From positions 1 through 63,856 of the forward strand of contig SKRC01000025.1 of assembly GCA_007118695.1 (NCBI GenBank): a DNA stretch of 63,856 bases, written 5' to 3'. How positions within the stretch are numbered: position 1 is the first letter of the stretch; each line of letters starts with the position of its first letter. Made by a program: the position numbers and the translations under genes. A model generated the notes under the pieces. That model worked only from the letters and a program-made list of their open reading frames with translations. It had not been told where the DNA came from and made no database searches. This document shows, piece by piece, positions 45,208-54,629 of this stretch. Origin of the DNA: Balneolaceae bacterium (lineage in GTDB: Bacteria > Bacteroidota > Rhodothermia > Balneolales > Balneolaceae).

Positions 45208-46236
45208 TTATTCCGGCCTTTCACCCCAGAACCGGTCCCAAATTTTCTGTCTGTCTTCTACATTGGCATCTATGATGGGGATTGATCTGTCAAAATCGAC
45301 CACTTCGGTACTATCTTCATTGAAAGTAAACCGGTTGGACCAGATAAAGTCGGCATCATCATCCAGCCAAAAATCAGCCCTGCCAAACCTGAGGTCGTGA
45401 AGATAAATTCCGTCATCTTTCTGTTCCATTTTGTAGTAGCCCATAGAGAACCAGTACAGCACCTCTGCCGGCCAGTCATCCAGCCATGGCTCCAGAAGAT
45501 GTGAGTTTTTGGCGACGCCTTTGAAATGGAGGTCGTATTCGTCATCAAAAAGAGAATAGGTACTGGCGTAAAGGGAGTCTTTTCTTTCCATATACCCCAT
45601 CCACATGAATGTAGTGAACGGCCCCGGAATGGTTTTGATCCTCTCATAGCTGCCGTATTGGTGCTTGAATGAGGTATCGAAAACCTGGTTGACATGAGCC
45701 TTGATTCCAAGCCCCCAGATCAGGTAGAGGCTGCTGACCAGCAGTGCGATTCGGGGAGCCAGGAATCTGGCCCTGGAATCGCGTTGTTGCAACAGGGCAA
45801 CAATAACTCCGGCAATTAACGGGGATGTATAAAACGGGTCGATAATAAAAATGGAATCGGTGGTAACCGTGTGACTGCTGAAAGGCTCAAAGATCTGGGT
45901 GCCATAACTGGTGGGAATATCAATGAGTATATGGCCTAAAATGGACCAGAAAGCGACCCATCCCCAGGGCTTCCAGCCAATACCGTCATCTTTGTGAATA
46001 TGGTTGATGAGCCAGCCGAGCAGGGGGGATGCCAGAATGAGAAAGGTAAATGAATGGGTAAACCCGCGATGGAAACGAAGTTCCTGCGCGGAGTCCAGAA
46101 ACGGGTTTAACAAAACATCCAGATCGGGCAGTGTGCAAAGGGCTGCCCCCCAAAGTGCCGCTTTGTAGCCCACTTTTCGCCCAAGTTTTGCCTCACCAAT
46201 CGCTGCTCCCAATGCAATGTGGGTCAGTGAATCCAT
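45208..46236 (-). CDS. YdjM-type (DUF457) membrane metal-dependent hydrolase
   Basis: The 342-residue protein opens with the family block MDSLTHIALGAAIGEAKLGR, TLPDLDVLL and FHRGFTHSFTFL, then GHILIDIPTSYG. The histidine/aspartate pattern is that of DUF457/YdjM proteins, predicted membrane-bound metal-dependent hydrolases. Five or six membrane helices fill residues 1-190. A soluble C-terminal domain (about 195-342) of unknown role follows. The substrate is not known. It is divergent from the RND efflux genes. Confidence 0.85.
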   Translation of the reverse strand: MDSLTHIALGAAIGEAKLGRKVGYKAALWGAALCTLPDLDVLLNPFLDSAQELRFHRGFTHSFTFLILASPLLGWLINHIHKDDGIGWKPWGWVAFWSILGHILIDIPTSYGTQIFEPFSSHTVTTDSIFIIDPFYTSPLIAGVIVALLQQRDSRARFLAPRIALLVSSLYLIWGLGIKAHVNQVFDTSFKHQYGSYERIKTIPGPFTTFMWMGYMERKDSLYASTYSLFDDEYDLHFKGVAKNSHLLEPWLDDWPAEVLYWFSMGYYKMEQKDDGIYLHDLRFGRADFWLDDDADFIWSNRFTFNEDSTEVVDFDRSIPIIDANVEDRQKIWDRFWGERPE

Positions 46237-46438
46237 GGCCGGTGTTTGATCTTGATCAGATTTTTTTTCTCAATGAACAATTGATTCTGATGCATAAACG
46301 TTCTTTTTGCAAATTTTTCCTGCTGTTTTAAAACATTTAACAAATCCATATGAAGTAAATACCGATTGTTAAACGTTAAACATTCCTTGACTGCTGTAAA
46401 TATGAAGTAGTTTTGACATTCCTTACTAGATAATTAAA

Positions 46439-47728
46439 ATGAGAACAAAATATTTTATCCTGCTCACCACAGTGGCATTTCTGTATTTATCCGGGTGCAG
46501 CTCTGGAGAGCAAAGCAATAATAACAGGGGGAACCGGATCATTCCCTCTGTAGAAGCTGTTCAGGCGCAATTCGGATCACTCCCGCTGGAAGAACGCCTG
46601 AGTGGTGTCGTACGGGCCGGCAACCAGGTTGAAATTTATCCGCGAATAACGGCTCCGATTGTAGAGATCCATGTCGAAAATGGCGATCCGGTTGAACGAG
46701 GCCAGAAGCTAATAACTCTGGAAGACCGGGAATATCGAGAGCGTGTGGAACAGGCAAAAGCCAGCCTGAGAATTAATGAAGCCCAGGTGCGGCAGGCAGA
46801 AGCCCGGCTGAATGAAGCCCGCAACAACCTCAGACGAGAGCGAACGCTTGCTGAAAGGGAACTGAGCAGCGAAGTTGAACTTGAAAGAGCTGAGGCACAG
46901 GTACAGTCGGCTGAAGCTGATCTGGAACTTGCCCGTGCGCAGGCCGACCAGGCACGGTCTACCATCAATGAAAGGGAGGAAGAGTTGAGCAGGACGGTGA
47001 TCCGGTCTCCGATTTCCGGCATTGTGGGAGGCAGGAATGCCGAGGTCGGGATGCAGGTCAATAATAGCACACGTCTGTTTACTGTCGGTAATGTCACAAA
47101 TTCCAAGGTACTCGTCAGCCTGACTGAAGCTATGGTTCGTCAGATCAATGTCGGGCAGACGGCCAGGGTTTTTGCGGAAACCCTCGGAGATACCCTGCTC
47201 TACGGAGAGGTTTCCAGAATTTCACCTTTCCTGAGCCAGGGTAGTTTTAGCACACAAGCTGAAATCGAGATGTCTAATGAATCGGGCCTGTTGTTGCCCG
47301 GTATGTTTGTAACCGTGGACATACTCTACGGCGAAACCGAGCAGGCTACCATTGTGCCACTGAGTGCTATTTACCAGCATCCGAGAACGGGGGAGCAGGG
47401 CATTTATGTAGCTTCGTACTTTGGTGCGGAAGTGGAACCGATTACAGAGGTGGATTCCTCAAACCCGCCACCGCTAAGTGAGCCTACAGAGCTTGAATTC
47501 CGGCGCGTACAGGTTATCGCAAAAGGACGGGAAGCAGCCGGAGTGGTAGGTATCAACAGCGGTGATTGGGTCGTAACCGTAGGCCAAAGCCTGATGATAG
47601 GAAGCGATGATAACCGGGCAAGGATTCGTGCAGCTTCCTGGGACAGAATCATCAGCATGCAGAGAAGTCAGCCGCAGGATCTGATTGAACAGATCATGCA
47701 GCAGAATGTCTTTGGTACAGCACAGTGA
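46439..47728 (+). CDS. RND efflux periplasmic adaptor lipoprotein
   Basis: The 429-residue protein has a lipobox YLSGCSS, a barrel-lipoyl half (GVVRAGNQVEIYPRITAPIV, ENGDPVERGQKL), a long coiled-coil hairpin (about 100-185, rich in EAQVRQAEARLNEARNN), the returning lipoyl half with VIRSPISGIVGG, and a beta-barrel. It would link the inner-membrane pump to an outer-membrane channel. The pump gene follows 34 bases later. No TolC-type gene is in the window, so the channel must be encoded elsewhere. Confidence 0.93.
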   Translation: MRTKYFILLTTVAFLYLSGCSSGEQSNNNRGNRIIPSVEAVQAQFGSLPLEERLSGVVRAGNQVEIYPRITAPIVEIHVENGDPVERGQKLITLEDREYRERVEQAKASLRINEAQVRQAEARLNEARNNLRRERTLAERELSSEVELERAEAQVQSAEADLELARAQADQARSTINEREEELSRTVIRSPISGIVGGRNAEVGMQVNNSTRLFTVGNVTNSKVLVSLTEAMVRQINVGQTARVFAETLGDTLLYGEVSRISPFLSQGSFSTQAEIEMSNESGLLLPGMFVTVDILYGETEQATIVPLSAIYQHPRTGEQGIYVASYFGAEVEPITEVDSSNPPPLSEPTELEFRRVQVIAKGREAAGVVGINSGDWVVTVGQSLMIGSDDNRARIRAASWDRIISMQRSQPQDLIEQIMQQNVFGTAQ

Positions 47729-47762
47729 AGCTTTTCGGAAATTTTAAAATGGTAAATGAATC

Positions 47763-50700
47763 ATGGGATTGACAGACATCTCCGTAAAAAGGCCCATCGC
47801 TACAACGATGGTCTATCTGATAGTGATAACACTTGGTATTGTTGGTTTTCGATTCCTTCCTGTGGATCTTCTGCCGCCAATTGAATTTCCGAGGCTTTCG
47901 ATACAGGTGAATTATCCGAATGTCGGCCCGGAAGAAATTGAGAACATCATCACCGACCGGATTGAAAATTCGGTAGCCGGTGTGGCCAATCTTGAGGAGG
48001 TAACCTCCAATTCATCGGAAGGTCAGAGCAGAGTCAATCTAACATTCACGCAGGGTGTGAATCTGGATGAAGCAGCCAATGATGTGCGGGATGCTCTCGA
48101 CAGGGTAAGAAGCAATCTGCCGGCCGAAGCCGATCCCCCCCGAATACGGAAATTTGATCCAAACGACTCACCTATTGTTATACTTGGTGCGCAATCGGAA
48201 CGCCCGATGGATGAGCTGACCCGGATACTGGAACGCGACATCGCCAAACAGATCGAACAGGTGCCGGGTGTGGGGGCCATCGATATTTGGGGTGGGGTTT
48301 ACAGGGAGATCAGGGTCAACCTGAAACGGGACCGCCTGATAGCCAGCGGGTTGTCGGCCAGCCATGTTCAAAATGCCATTGCCGCAGAAAATCAGACGTT
48401 GCCGGGAGGGAATGTAAAGGACGGGCTGAACGAGCTTTATGTGAGAACATTGGGCGAATATGATACCATCGATCAGATTGCCAATACCATTATTACACGT
48501 GTCGACGGCAACCCGATAAGGGTACGCGATATTGCACAGGTCGAAGATACCTATCAGGATCTCAACAGGCTGGTACATATCGACGGTAAACCGATGGTCC
48601 GGATGGGTATTCGCAAGCAGACCGGATCCAACACGGTGGCGGTTTCAAGAGGTATTCACAGCGAAATCGAACGTATCAACCGGGAGCGTTCGGATGTAAA
48701 CCTGGTTCTGATTACAGATCAGAGTGATTTCATTCAAAATTCCATCGATAATGTGCAGCAGGCAGCGATCTGGGGGGGATTGTTGGCCATATTTGTACTC
48801 TACCTGTTTTTAAGAAACGGATCGACGACTTTTATCATCGCCCTTTCCATCCCCATTTCCATTATCGCAACCTTCGGGCTGCTCTACTTTAATGACCTTA
48901 CGCTCAACCAGATGAGTTTTGGCGGACTCGCCCTGGGGGTGGGCCTGATTGTTGACAATGCCATCGTGGTACTGGAAAATATTGTGAGGCTTCGAAGCGA
49001 GGGTAAAGACCGTACTACCAGCTCCCTGGTGGGAACCAAAGAAGTAGGCGGAGCTATTGTTGCTTCGACCCTTACCACATCGGTGATTTTCCTTCCGGTT
49101 GTTTTTATGCAAACCATTACCGGAACCATGTTCCAGGAACTGGCCATGGTTGTTGTATTTGCACTTGCCTGTTCACTGTTGATTGCTTTGACGCTGGTTC
49201 CGATGCTGGCAAGCCGGTTTATGACCATCAAGCCTGATGCGGAACTGACAGATAAAGACAGGGGATGGTTTCAGAAGAAATTTGAAAAATTTGAATACAC
49301 ATACGCCGGGTTTTTAAAGAAAGCGATCAACCGGAGATTTGTTGTTTTCGGGGTTACAGTTGTATTGCTTGGAGGCGCATTTTATACCTGGAAGTATATC
49401 CCGGTTGAACTGGCTCCACAGACGGAAGCCGACAATGTGCGTATTGACTTTTTTTTGTCTGAGGGATTAAATATTTCCATCGCCAATCAATACCTGGAGG
49501 AACTGGAAACCCGGGTGAGGACTTTGGTGCCCATGGACCAGGTAAAACATATTACTACGGATGTAAGGTCCGGTAGGGCGTGGATTGATCTGGACCTGGT
49601 GGATGTCAGTGAGCGAAGCATCAGTTCTTATGCACTTGCCGATGAACTCCGGTCAAAGCTCGAAGGAATCATTCCCGGTGGAACAGTGAGAGTTCGTGCC
49701 CAATCAGGTTTGTGGATATTACGGCGGATATTTGGCGGTGGTGGTGATGAAGATGAGGCGGTCCAAATACAGCTTCGCGGGTACGACCTTGCCCAGGCTG
49801 ATGAAATTGCCGATCAGATGAGAAACAGGATGGAGCGTATTCCGGAAGTACGGGGGGTCAGGTCCGATCGACAGGAGGGCAGGCCGGAGCAGAATATTTT
49901 ATTTGACCGTGAGAAGATATCCGACTTGGGTCTGACGGTACGGGAAGTGGCCCAGGCAATCCAAACAAATGTCGGGGGGAGCAGGGCCGGCATTTTCAGG
50001 GATGGCGGTGAAGAGTATGATATTATGGTAAGGCTGCGTCAGCAGGACAGGATGAGTACGTTGGATCTTGACAACATCTCTGTAACTACTGCAAATGGAG
50101 AAGTAATACCGGTGTCAACGGTGATCCAACAGCAGTCTGCAAGGGGGCCTACTTCCATTAACCGTGTAAATGGGCAGCGTATCACAAATATTACTGCCAA
50201 TCTTGAAGCCGGAGTTCCATTGGGAGAGGCTGTAAACAAGATCCGGGCTGAACTTGCAGATATACATCTTCCTACCGGCTTCTCCATCTCCTATGGAGGT
50301 GAATATGAAGAACAACAGCGTGCACAGCAGGACTTTTTTATGGCCATTGTGATGGCCCTGATCCTGATTTATATGGTGATGGCTGCCCAGTTTGAACGGT
50401 TTGTCGACCCGCTTATCGTGATGTTTGCCGTACCTGTAGCTGTTGTCGGTATTGTGCCGACCATGCTGCTCACCAATACCACACTCAATATGCAAAGTAT
50501 CATGGGTATAATAATGCTGATCGGTATCGTGGTGAACAATGCGATTGTATTGGTTGATTATATCAACCTGATGCGGCGGGATCGGGGCATGAAAGTCTTC
50601 GATGCAGTGGTTGAAGCAGGACGGCTGAGGCTGAGGCCCATCCTGATGACGACACTTACAACCGTTTTGGGGCTCCTTCCACTCTCTTTCGGCTGGGGAG

Positions 50701-50888
50701 CCGGCGGGGAGATCCAGGCGGCTCTTGCGCGTGTGGTTATCGGTGGATTAATGGCCTCTACCCTGATCACTCTTGTCCTGATTCCGGTTGTCTATATTAA
50801 TGTTGACAGGATTTTGGTCTGGTTCAGGCAAAAAGAATTCTCAAGATTATGGAGAACCGAACAGCCGGTTCCTGCGATCACGGAATGA
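47763..50888 (+). CDS. RND efflux pump permease (AcrB/MdtB-like)
   Basis: The 1041 residues form a complete HAE1-type RND transporter: an N-terminal helix (DISVKRPIATTMVYLIVITL), two large periplasmic loops, and twelve membrane helices. The proton-relay segment is GLALGVGLIVDNAIVVLENI in helix 4, with Asp-Asn where AcrB has Asp-Asp, a common variant. The helix 10-12 region has GIVVNNAIVLVDYINL. It exports hydrophobic or antibiotic-like compounds using the proton gradient. Substrates are not predictable from sequence. It is cotranscribed with the adaptor. Confidence 0.95.
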   Translation: MGLTDISVKRPIATTMVYLIVITLGIVGFRFLPVDLLPPIEFPRLSIQVNYPNVGPEEIENIITDRIENSVAGVANLEEVTSNSSEGQSRVNLTFTQGVNLDEAANDVRDALDRVRSNLPAEADPPRIRKFDPNDSPIVILGAQSERPMDELTRILERDIAKQIEQVPGVGAIDIWGGVYREIRVNLKRDRLIASGLSASHVQNAIAAENQTLPGGNVKDGLNELYVRTLGEYDTIDQIANTIITRVDGNPIRVRDIAQVEDTYQDLNRLVHIDGKPMVRMGIRKQTGSNTVAVSRGIHSEIERINRERSDVNLVLITDQSDFIQNSIDNVQQAAIWGGLLAIFVLYLFLRNGSTTFIIALSIPISIIATFGLLYFNDLTLNQMSFGGLALGVGLIVDNAIVVLENIVRLRSEGKDRTTSSLVGTKEVGGAIVASTLTTSVIFLPVVFMQTITGTMFQELAMVVVFALACSLLIALTLVPMLASRFMTIKPDAELTDKDRGWFQKKFEKFEYTYAGFLKKAINRRFVVFGVTVVLLGGAFYTWKYIPVELAPQTEADNVRIDFFLSEGLNISIANQYLEELETRVRTLVPMDQVKHITTDVRSGRAWIDLDLVDVSERSISSYALADELRSKLEGIIPGGTVRVRAQSGLWILRRIFGGGGDEDEAVQIQLRGYDLAQADEIADQMRNRMERIPEVRGVRSDRQEGRPEQNILFDREKISDLGLTVREVAQAIQTNVGGSRAGIFRDGGEEYDIMVRLRQQDRMSTLDLDNISVTTANGEVIPVSTVIQQQSARGPTSINRVNGQRITNITANLEAGVPLGEAVNKIRAELADIHLPTGFSISYGGEYEEQQRAQQDFFMAIVMALILIYMVMAAQFERFVDPLIVMFAVPVAVVGIVPTMLLTNTTLNMQSIMGIIMLIGIVVNNAIVLVDYINLMRRDRGMKVFDAVVEAGRLRLRPILMTTLTTVLGLLPLSFGWGAGGEIQAALARVVIGGLMASTLITLVLIPVVYINVDRILVWFRQKEFSRLWRTEQPVPAITE

Positions 50889-51434
50889 GAGGGTTTCGCG
50901 GACTGAATTGAATGATTTATGAATTTATGAGTGAGTGAGTATGAGTAAATGAGGGAGATTTTGTAGAGTGTACCCGGGGCGCCGGGAACCTTTCCATGCT
51001 AAGCTGACCGGTTTGGAATAAGAGAAAATCAATAATCAATTCTTTTTAATCCTTGAATGAAGGATTATACAGTTTCCGGAATTGAAGCACTTTCACCATT
51101 GTGGTGGCCTGCAATTTAAAAAGCGGCCCCGGCCAGGGCGAGGTTTTTCAGCAGATTCGGCAAGGCCTTATCGCTCGTGATGGAAAACCATCATGCTTCA
51201 ATGTTAAAGGTTACAGACAAAAATCAAAACCGGAGTTGGATGGAGGGTGGTTTTTACAGTGAAAGAAAAGCTATTTCTGAAACGTAATTATTACCAATAT
51301 ACAGCGGGATACCGGTTGGATCCAAATTCAATTTTTTTTGACGGATTAATAGTATATTAAAACCAAATAAAATTAAGTTATATGTGTTTATTATACATGT
51401 AATATAAACAGAGTTAATCGAATAAAATCCAATT
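50889..51434. other. Spacer after the efflux operon
   Basis: The 546 bases contain no gene. A short run of ATGAGTG/AGTGAGT/ATGAGTA units at 50926-50956 is a weak minus-orientation member of the heptamer class. The region 51280-51434 is AT-rich and should carry the promoter for the HTH gene. Confidence 0.45.
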
Positions 51435-51848
51435 ATGCCAAAAAAGATAGGTGATCTGAAGCTGTATTCAGTTGATGACCTCCATGATATGCTGGGCATC
51501 AGTAAAATGACCATCAGGGCGTATCTCCGGGAAGGAAAGCTTAACGGTAGAAAGATGGGAGTAAAATGGTTTGTCACCGAAGATTCCTTGCGCAGGTATT
51601 TTGAGGGCGCCGATGGTGATGGTTCCGGTGACGCCAGGGAAAGCGGTAAACAATTTCGGTACGTGGTTCAGGGAATCAACGATCTGGTCAGTGAAACGGA
51701 GGAGTGCGACACGGTGGAAAGCACGATTGAATGTATCAAAAGTCAGGCTATTATCAGTCTCTTCCAGATAGCTGTGGTTGACCGGGATACGGATGAGGTG
51801 ATCGAACTGGTAAAAGCAAGGGATTTTTTGGAACGTCACACAAACTGA
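51435..51848 (+). CDS. Excisionase/MerR-like HTH DNA-binding protein
   Basis: The first 57 residues are an HTH_17-type winged helix: LYSVDDLHDMLGISKMTIRA, then YLREGKLNGRKMGVKWFVTE and DSLRRYFEG. A flexible Gly/Asp linker and an 80-residue C-terminal part of unknown fold follow (FRYVVQGINDLVSETEEC...). No integrase is nearby, so a phage excisionase role is unlikely; a transcription factor fits better. The next gene begins three bases after the stop, so the two form a small operon. Confidence 0.72.
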   Translation: MPKKIGDLKLYSVDDLHDMLGISKMTIRAYLREGKLNGRKMGVKWFVTEDSLRRYFEGADGDGSGDARESGKQFRYVVQGINDLVSETEECDTVESTIECIKSQAIISLFQIAVVDRDTDEVIELVKARDFLERHTN

Positions 51849-51851
51849 GGC

Positions 51852-52136
51852 ATGGAAAAAGAAGATACAAAACTGGAAGTATTTTCATTCGGCAACAACC
51901 CCGGCGACAGGTTTTATTGCCTGGTTGATCGCAAGGTGTGTCCGGATGGGTTGGATGTGGAAAAAATGAAATTGATTGATCCTCGTAATTTTGATCAAAT
52001 GCTCCGGGAGTTGGGGTGTTTGGCAATGCTGACCGAACTGGAGGTGAACGAACTTGCCAAACGCAATGAACTTGAGATGAAAGACCTTCATACCGAGTTA
52101 TTCGAACTCTGTAAAAAAGAGGGGATCATCGGATAG
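51852..52136 (+). CDS. Unknown 94-residue partner of the HTH protein
   Basis: No family is recognised. The acidic protein starts MEKEDTKLEVFSFGNNPGDR, has one strand-rich half (RFYCLVDRKVCPDGLDVEKM) and a helical C-terminal half (LGCLAMLTELEVNELAKRNE). Two cysteines in the first half could bind metal or pair. It begins three bases after the HTH gene, so coupled expression and possible physical partnership are inferred. Confidence 0.6.
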   Translation: MEKEDTKLEVFSFGNNPGDRFYCLVDRKVCPDGLDVEKMKLIDPRNFDQMLRELGCLAMLTELEVNELAKRNELEMKDLHTELFELCKKEGIIG

Positions 52137-52144
52137 CTATCTGG

Positions 52145-52735
52145 CTAACTGAAGAAAACTTGAAATGGGGAGTGCTGTTCCCACCACATTTTTGTTTTCA
52201 GCAGTGAACAGATTGTCTTGGCATCTGTGATATCGCCCATCGAAATCATGTGGATGGCATCTTTATACGGTACCCTCACGTTGATCAGAAATTCATCAGC
52301 ATCGGTATGTTCGTCAAGTTGTTCAAGGTCCCAGGCGGTATAGATGTGGATGATTTCATCGGAATAGCCAATACCGGGATAAAAATGCCCGACATATTCA
52401 AGCGCTCCTGCACGCAGGCCGGTTTCCTCCTCAGTCTCCCGTTGTGCGGTCTTCTCCGGGGGTTCATGCGCGTCAATTTTTCCGGCGGGAACTTCAAAAA
52501 ATATCTGATTTGTTGGATAACGAAATTGTTTCACCAGCATAATGCTGCCATCCCGAAATACAGGAACGACGGCACAGGCCCCGGGATGCCTGATCCATTC
52601 CCGCGTAGAGCTTTTGCCATCCGGCATAGCAGCCGTATCTACATAAAGATGCAGCAGTTTGCCTTTAAATTGCAGATTGGATTCAATGGGGGATTCCACA
52701 AGCCGATTTGCGTTTGCCCAGGTGCTTAATTTCAT
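52145..52735 (-). CDS. NUDIX hydrolase (ADP-ribose pyrophosphatase-like)
   Basis: The 196 residues hold a full NUDIX box: GKIDAHEPPEKTAQ followed by RETEEETGL, matching Gx5Ex7REUxEExGU. The preceding strand VKQFRYPTNQIFFEVPAG is typical of ADP-ribose pyrophosphatases. It would hydrolyse ADP-ribose or a related nucleoside diphosphate sugar in the cytoplasm, with magnesium. It converges with the HTH operon and diverges from the phosphatidyltransferase gene. Element R5 lies in the divergent promoter region. Confidence 0.9.
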   Translation of the reverse strand: MKLSTWANANRLVESPIESNLQFKGKLLHLYVDTAAMPDGKSSTREWIRHPGACAVVPVFRDGSIMLVKQFRYPTNQIFFEVPAGKIDAHEPPEKTAQRETEEETGLRAGALEYVGHFYPGIGYSDEIIHIYTAWDLEQLDEHTDADEFLINVRVPYKDAIHMISMGDITDAKTICSLLKTKMWWEQHSPFQVFFS

Positions 52736-52791
52736 TCGATTCCTCTGGTTTGAGAATTAAATATTATGGATATCAAAAAAAACTGTACTTT

Positions 52792-52933
52792 TAGCCTGCA
52801 TTATTCACCAAGCTCATTTTTTGCAGCGTTTGTTAAAATGTTGCAAAATATGTGGGCTTCATTTAAGGTATCTTTTTGGTACACTTGTGGTTAAAGCCAT
52901 ACAAAAATATTTTTTTGTGAATAATGCAGGTTA
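52792..52933. mobile_element. MITE-like element R5 in a divergent promoter
   Basis: CCTGCATTATTCAC (52795-52808) and GTGAATAATGCAGG (52917-52930) are perfect 14-base inverted ends, flanked on both sides by TA one base outside. Immediately inside the left end is CAAGCTCATTTTTTG, the family core start. The 142-base element has no coding capacity and lies between the divergent NUDIX and phosphatidyltransferase genes, ending 29 bases before the ATG of the latter. Confidence 0.8.
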
Positions 52934-52962
52934 GACCTTCATTTTGAGTGAAATAAAGTTGG

Positions 52963-53559
52963 ATGGAGAAATACAAACTAACAAATATAGACGGCGAAAA
53001 AATATCGGTAAAAGATCATGTCTTTACCTGGCCTAATTTTATATCATTAACCAGGTTATTGATCGTTATTCCTGTTATCTATCTGCATATGAGGAATAAT
53101 TTTCATGTGGACATTGTGATTACCACCTTAATCGTCTATGGCATATTTTCCGATTATCTGGATGGATTGGTCGCCAGAAAAACCGATGAAATTTCCGAAC
53201 TGGGAAAAATCCTGGATCCGGTTGCCGATAAACTCCTGGCATTCTTCTTGTTTGCATATACCGTATGGCTCGGCTGGATTCCGGTTTGGTATTTTGTGAT
53301 CGGTGTTGCCAGAGATTTGATGATCATGGCCGGCTCGGCATATATCAAACGTATTCGCGGCAAAGTGGCCATGGCTGTGATGTCCGGGAAAATATCGGTC
53401 AACATAATGGCAATATACTGGGTTTCGGTTTTCTTCCTGCGGGATGCGACAGAATTACACACCTTTTTGATGATCGTATCAGTTTTTATGATGGTATTTT
53501 CATTCATACACTACCTGCACAGGTTTAATCAAATCAGAAAAGGAGCAGATTTTAACTGA
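52963..53559 (+). CDS. CDP-alcohol phosphatidyltransferase
   Basis: The 198-residue membrane protein has the family motif DYLDGLVARKTDEISELGKI then LDPVADK, matching DGxxARxxxxxxxxGxxxDxxxD. Five or so membrane helices follow. It would transfer a phosphatidyl group from CDP-diacylglycerol to an alcohol. PgsA (glycerol-phosphate acceptor) is the most likely type by size and hydrophobicity, but the acceptor is not proven. It is followed nine bases later by ftsY. Confidence 0.88.
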   Translation: MEKYKLTNIDGEKISVKDHVFTWPNFISLTRLLIVIPVIYLHMRNNFHVDIVITTLIVYGIFSDYLDGLVARKTDEISELGKILDPVADKLLAFFLFAYTVWLGWIPVWYFVIGVARDLMIMAGSAYIKRIRGKVAMAVMSGKISVNIMAIYWVSVFFLRDATELHTFLMIVSVFMMVFSFIHYLHRFNQIRKGADFN

Positions 53560-53567
53560 GATACTAT

Positions 53568-54527
53568 ATGGGATGGCTCGATAAACTTGGATTAAAAAAG
53601 AAAGAAAAACTGGATAAAGGCGTCGAAAAGAGCCGGGAAGGGCTGCTTCAAAAACTGGGGAAAACCCTGGTTGGCAAAGATTCGGTCGATGCGGCCGTAC
53701 TCGATGAGCTGGAAGAAATATTGATTTCATCCGATGTCGGGGTAAAAACGACGATTGAGATTATTGAACGGATAGAAGAGAGGGTCTCCAGGGACAGGTA
53801 TCTGACACAGGACGAACTCAATCTGATCCTGAGAGAAGAGATCATAGCGCTTCTGAAGGAGAACCAAAGTGATCAGCCTGCTGAATTTGAAGCGGATCTG
53901 CCCCATAAGCCGCACATCATTCTGATTGTGGGGGTTAATGGAGTAGGGAAGACCACTACCATTGGTAAACTGGCTTTTCTTTACAAAAAAACGGGTAAAA
54001 AAGTACTGCTCGGCGCTGCAGACACATTCCGGGCAGCTGCCGTGGATCAGCTGAAAATATGGAGTGAACGCGCAGATGTTCCCATCATACAGCAAGGCCA
54101 GGATGCCGATCCGGCCGCTGTTGCATTTGATACGGTGGCTGCCGCCAAATCCAGAGATGCTGATGTGGCGCTGATAGATACAGCCGGCCGGCTGCACAAC
54201 AAAAAATCCCTGATGGATGAACTTGGTAAAATCAAACGTGTGATGGGCAAAGTGGTGGACGGTGCACCTCACGAAGTGATCCTGGTATTGGATGCCTCGA
54301 CCGGGCAAAATGCCATGCAGCAGGCAAAAGCGTTTACGGACGTGGTAGATATCACCGGGCTGGTACTCACGAAGCTCGACGGTACAGCCAAGGGAGGCAT
54401 TGTGATCGGTATTTCCAATGAATTAAGTGTGCCGGTAAAATACATTGGCGTGGGAGAAAAAATTGAAGACCTGCAGGTTTTTGACCGGGAAGCGTTTGTC
54501 AATGCCCTCTTCGGTGCTGAAATTTAA
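53568..54527 (+). CDS. ftsY: Signal recognition particle receptor
   Basis: The 319-residue SRP-type GTPase has an N-domain helix bundle (about 20-100) and an NG-domain with P-loop GVNGVGKTTTIGKLA, GAADTFRAAAVDQL, DTAGRLHNK and TKLDGTAKGG. The N-terminal acidic A-domain found in E. coli is nearly absent; a short basic start (GWLDKLGLKKKEK) may serve for membrane contact. It docks ribosome-SRP complexes at the membrane. Confidence 0.96.
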   Translation: MGWLDKLGLKKKEKLDKGVEKSREGLLQKLGKTLVGKDSVDAAVLDELEEILISSDVGVKTTIEIIERIEERVSRDRYLTQDELNLILREEIIALLKENQSDQPAEFEADLPHKPHIILIVGVNGVGKTTTIGKLAFLYKKTGKKVLLGAADTFRAAAVDQLKIWSERADVPIIQQGQDADPAAVAFDTVAAAKSRDADVALIDTAGRLHNKKSLMDELGKIKRVMGKVVDGAPHEVILVLDASTGQNAMQQAKAFTDVVDITGLVLTKLDGTAKGGIVIGISNELSVPVKYIGVGEKIEDLQVFDREAFVNALFGAEI

Positions 54528-54629
54528 TTTTCAACTGTAGTGATGGATTAGTAACATACAAGCAAGCATAATAGTAGTCTCTGTTGGCACTCTATCCCGA
54601 AACCCGGGTTATCAAAAATTGGCGAATCA

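Noticed and set aside
51435-51848. Phage excisionase as sign of a prophage
   Set aside because: No integrase, phage structural gene or attachment-site repeat was found nearby.
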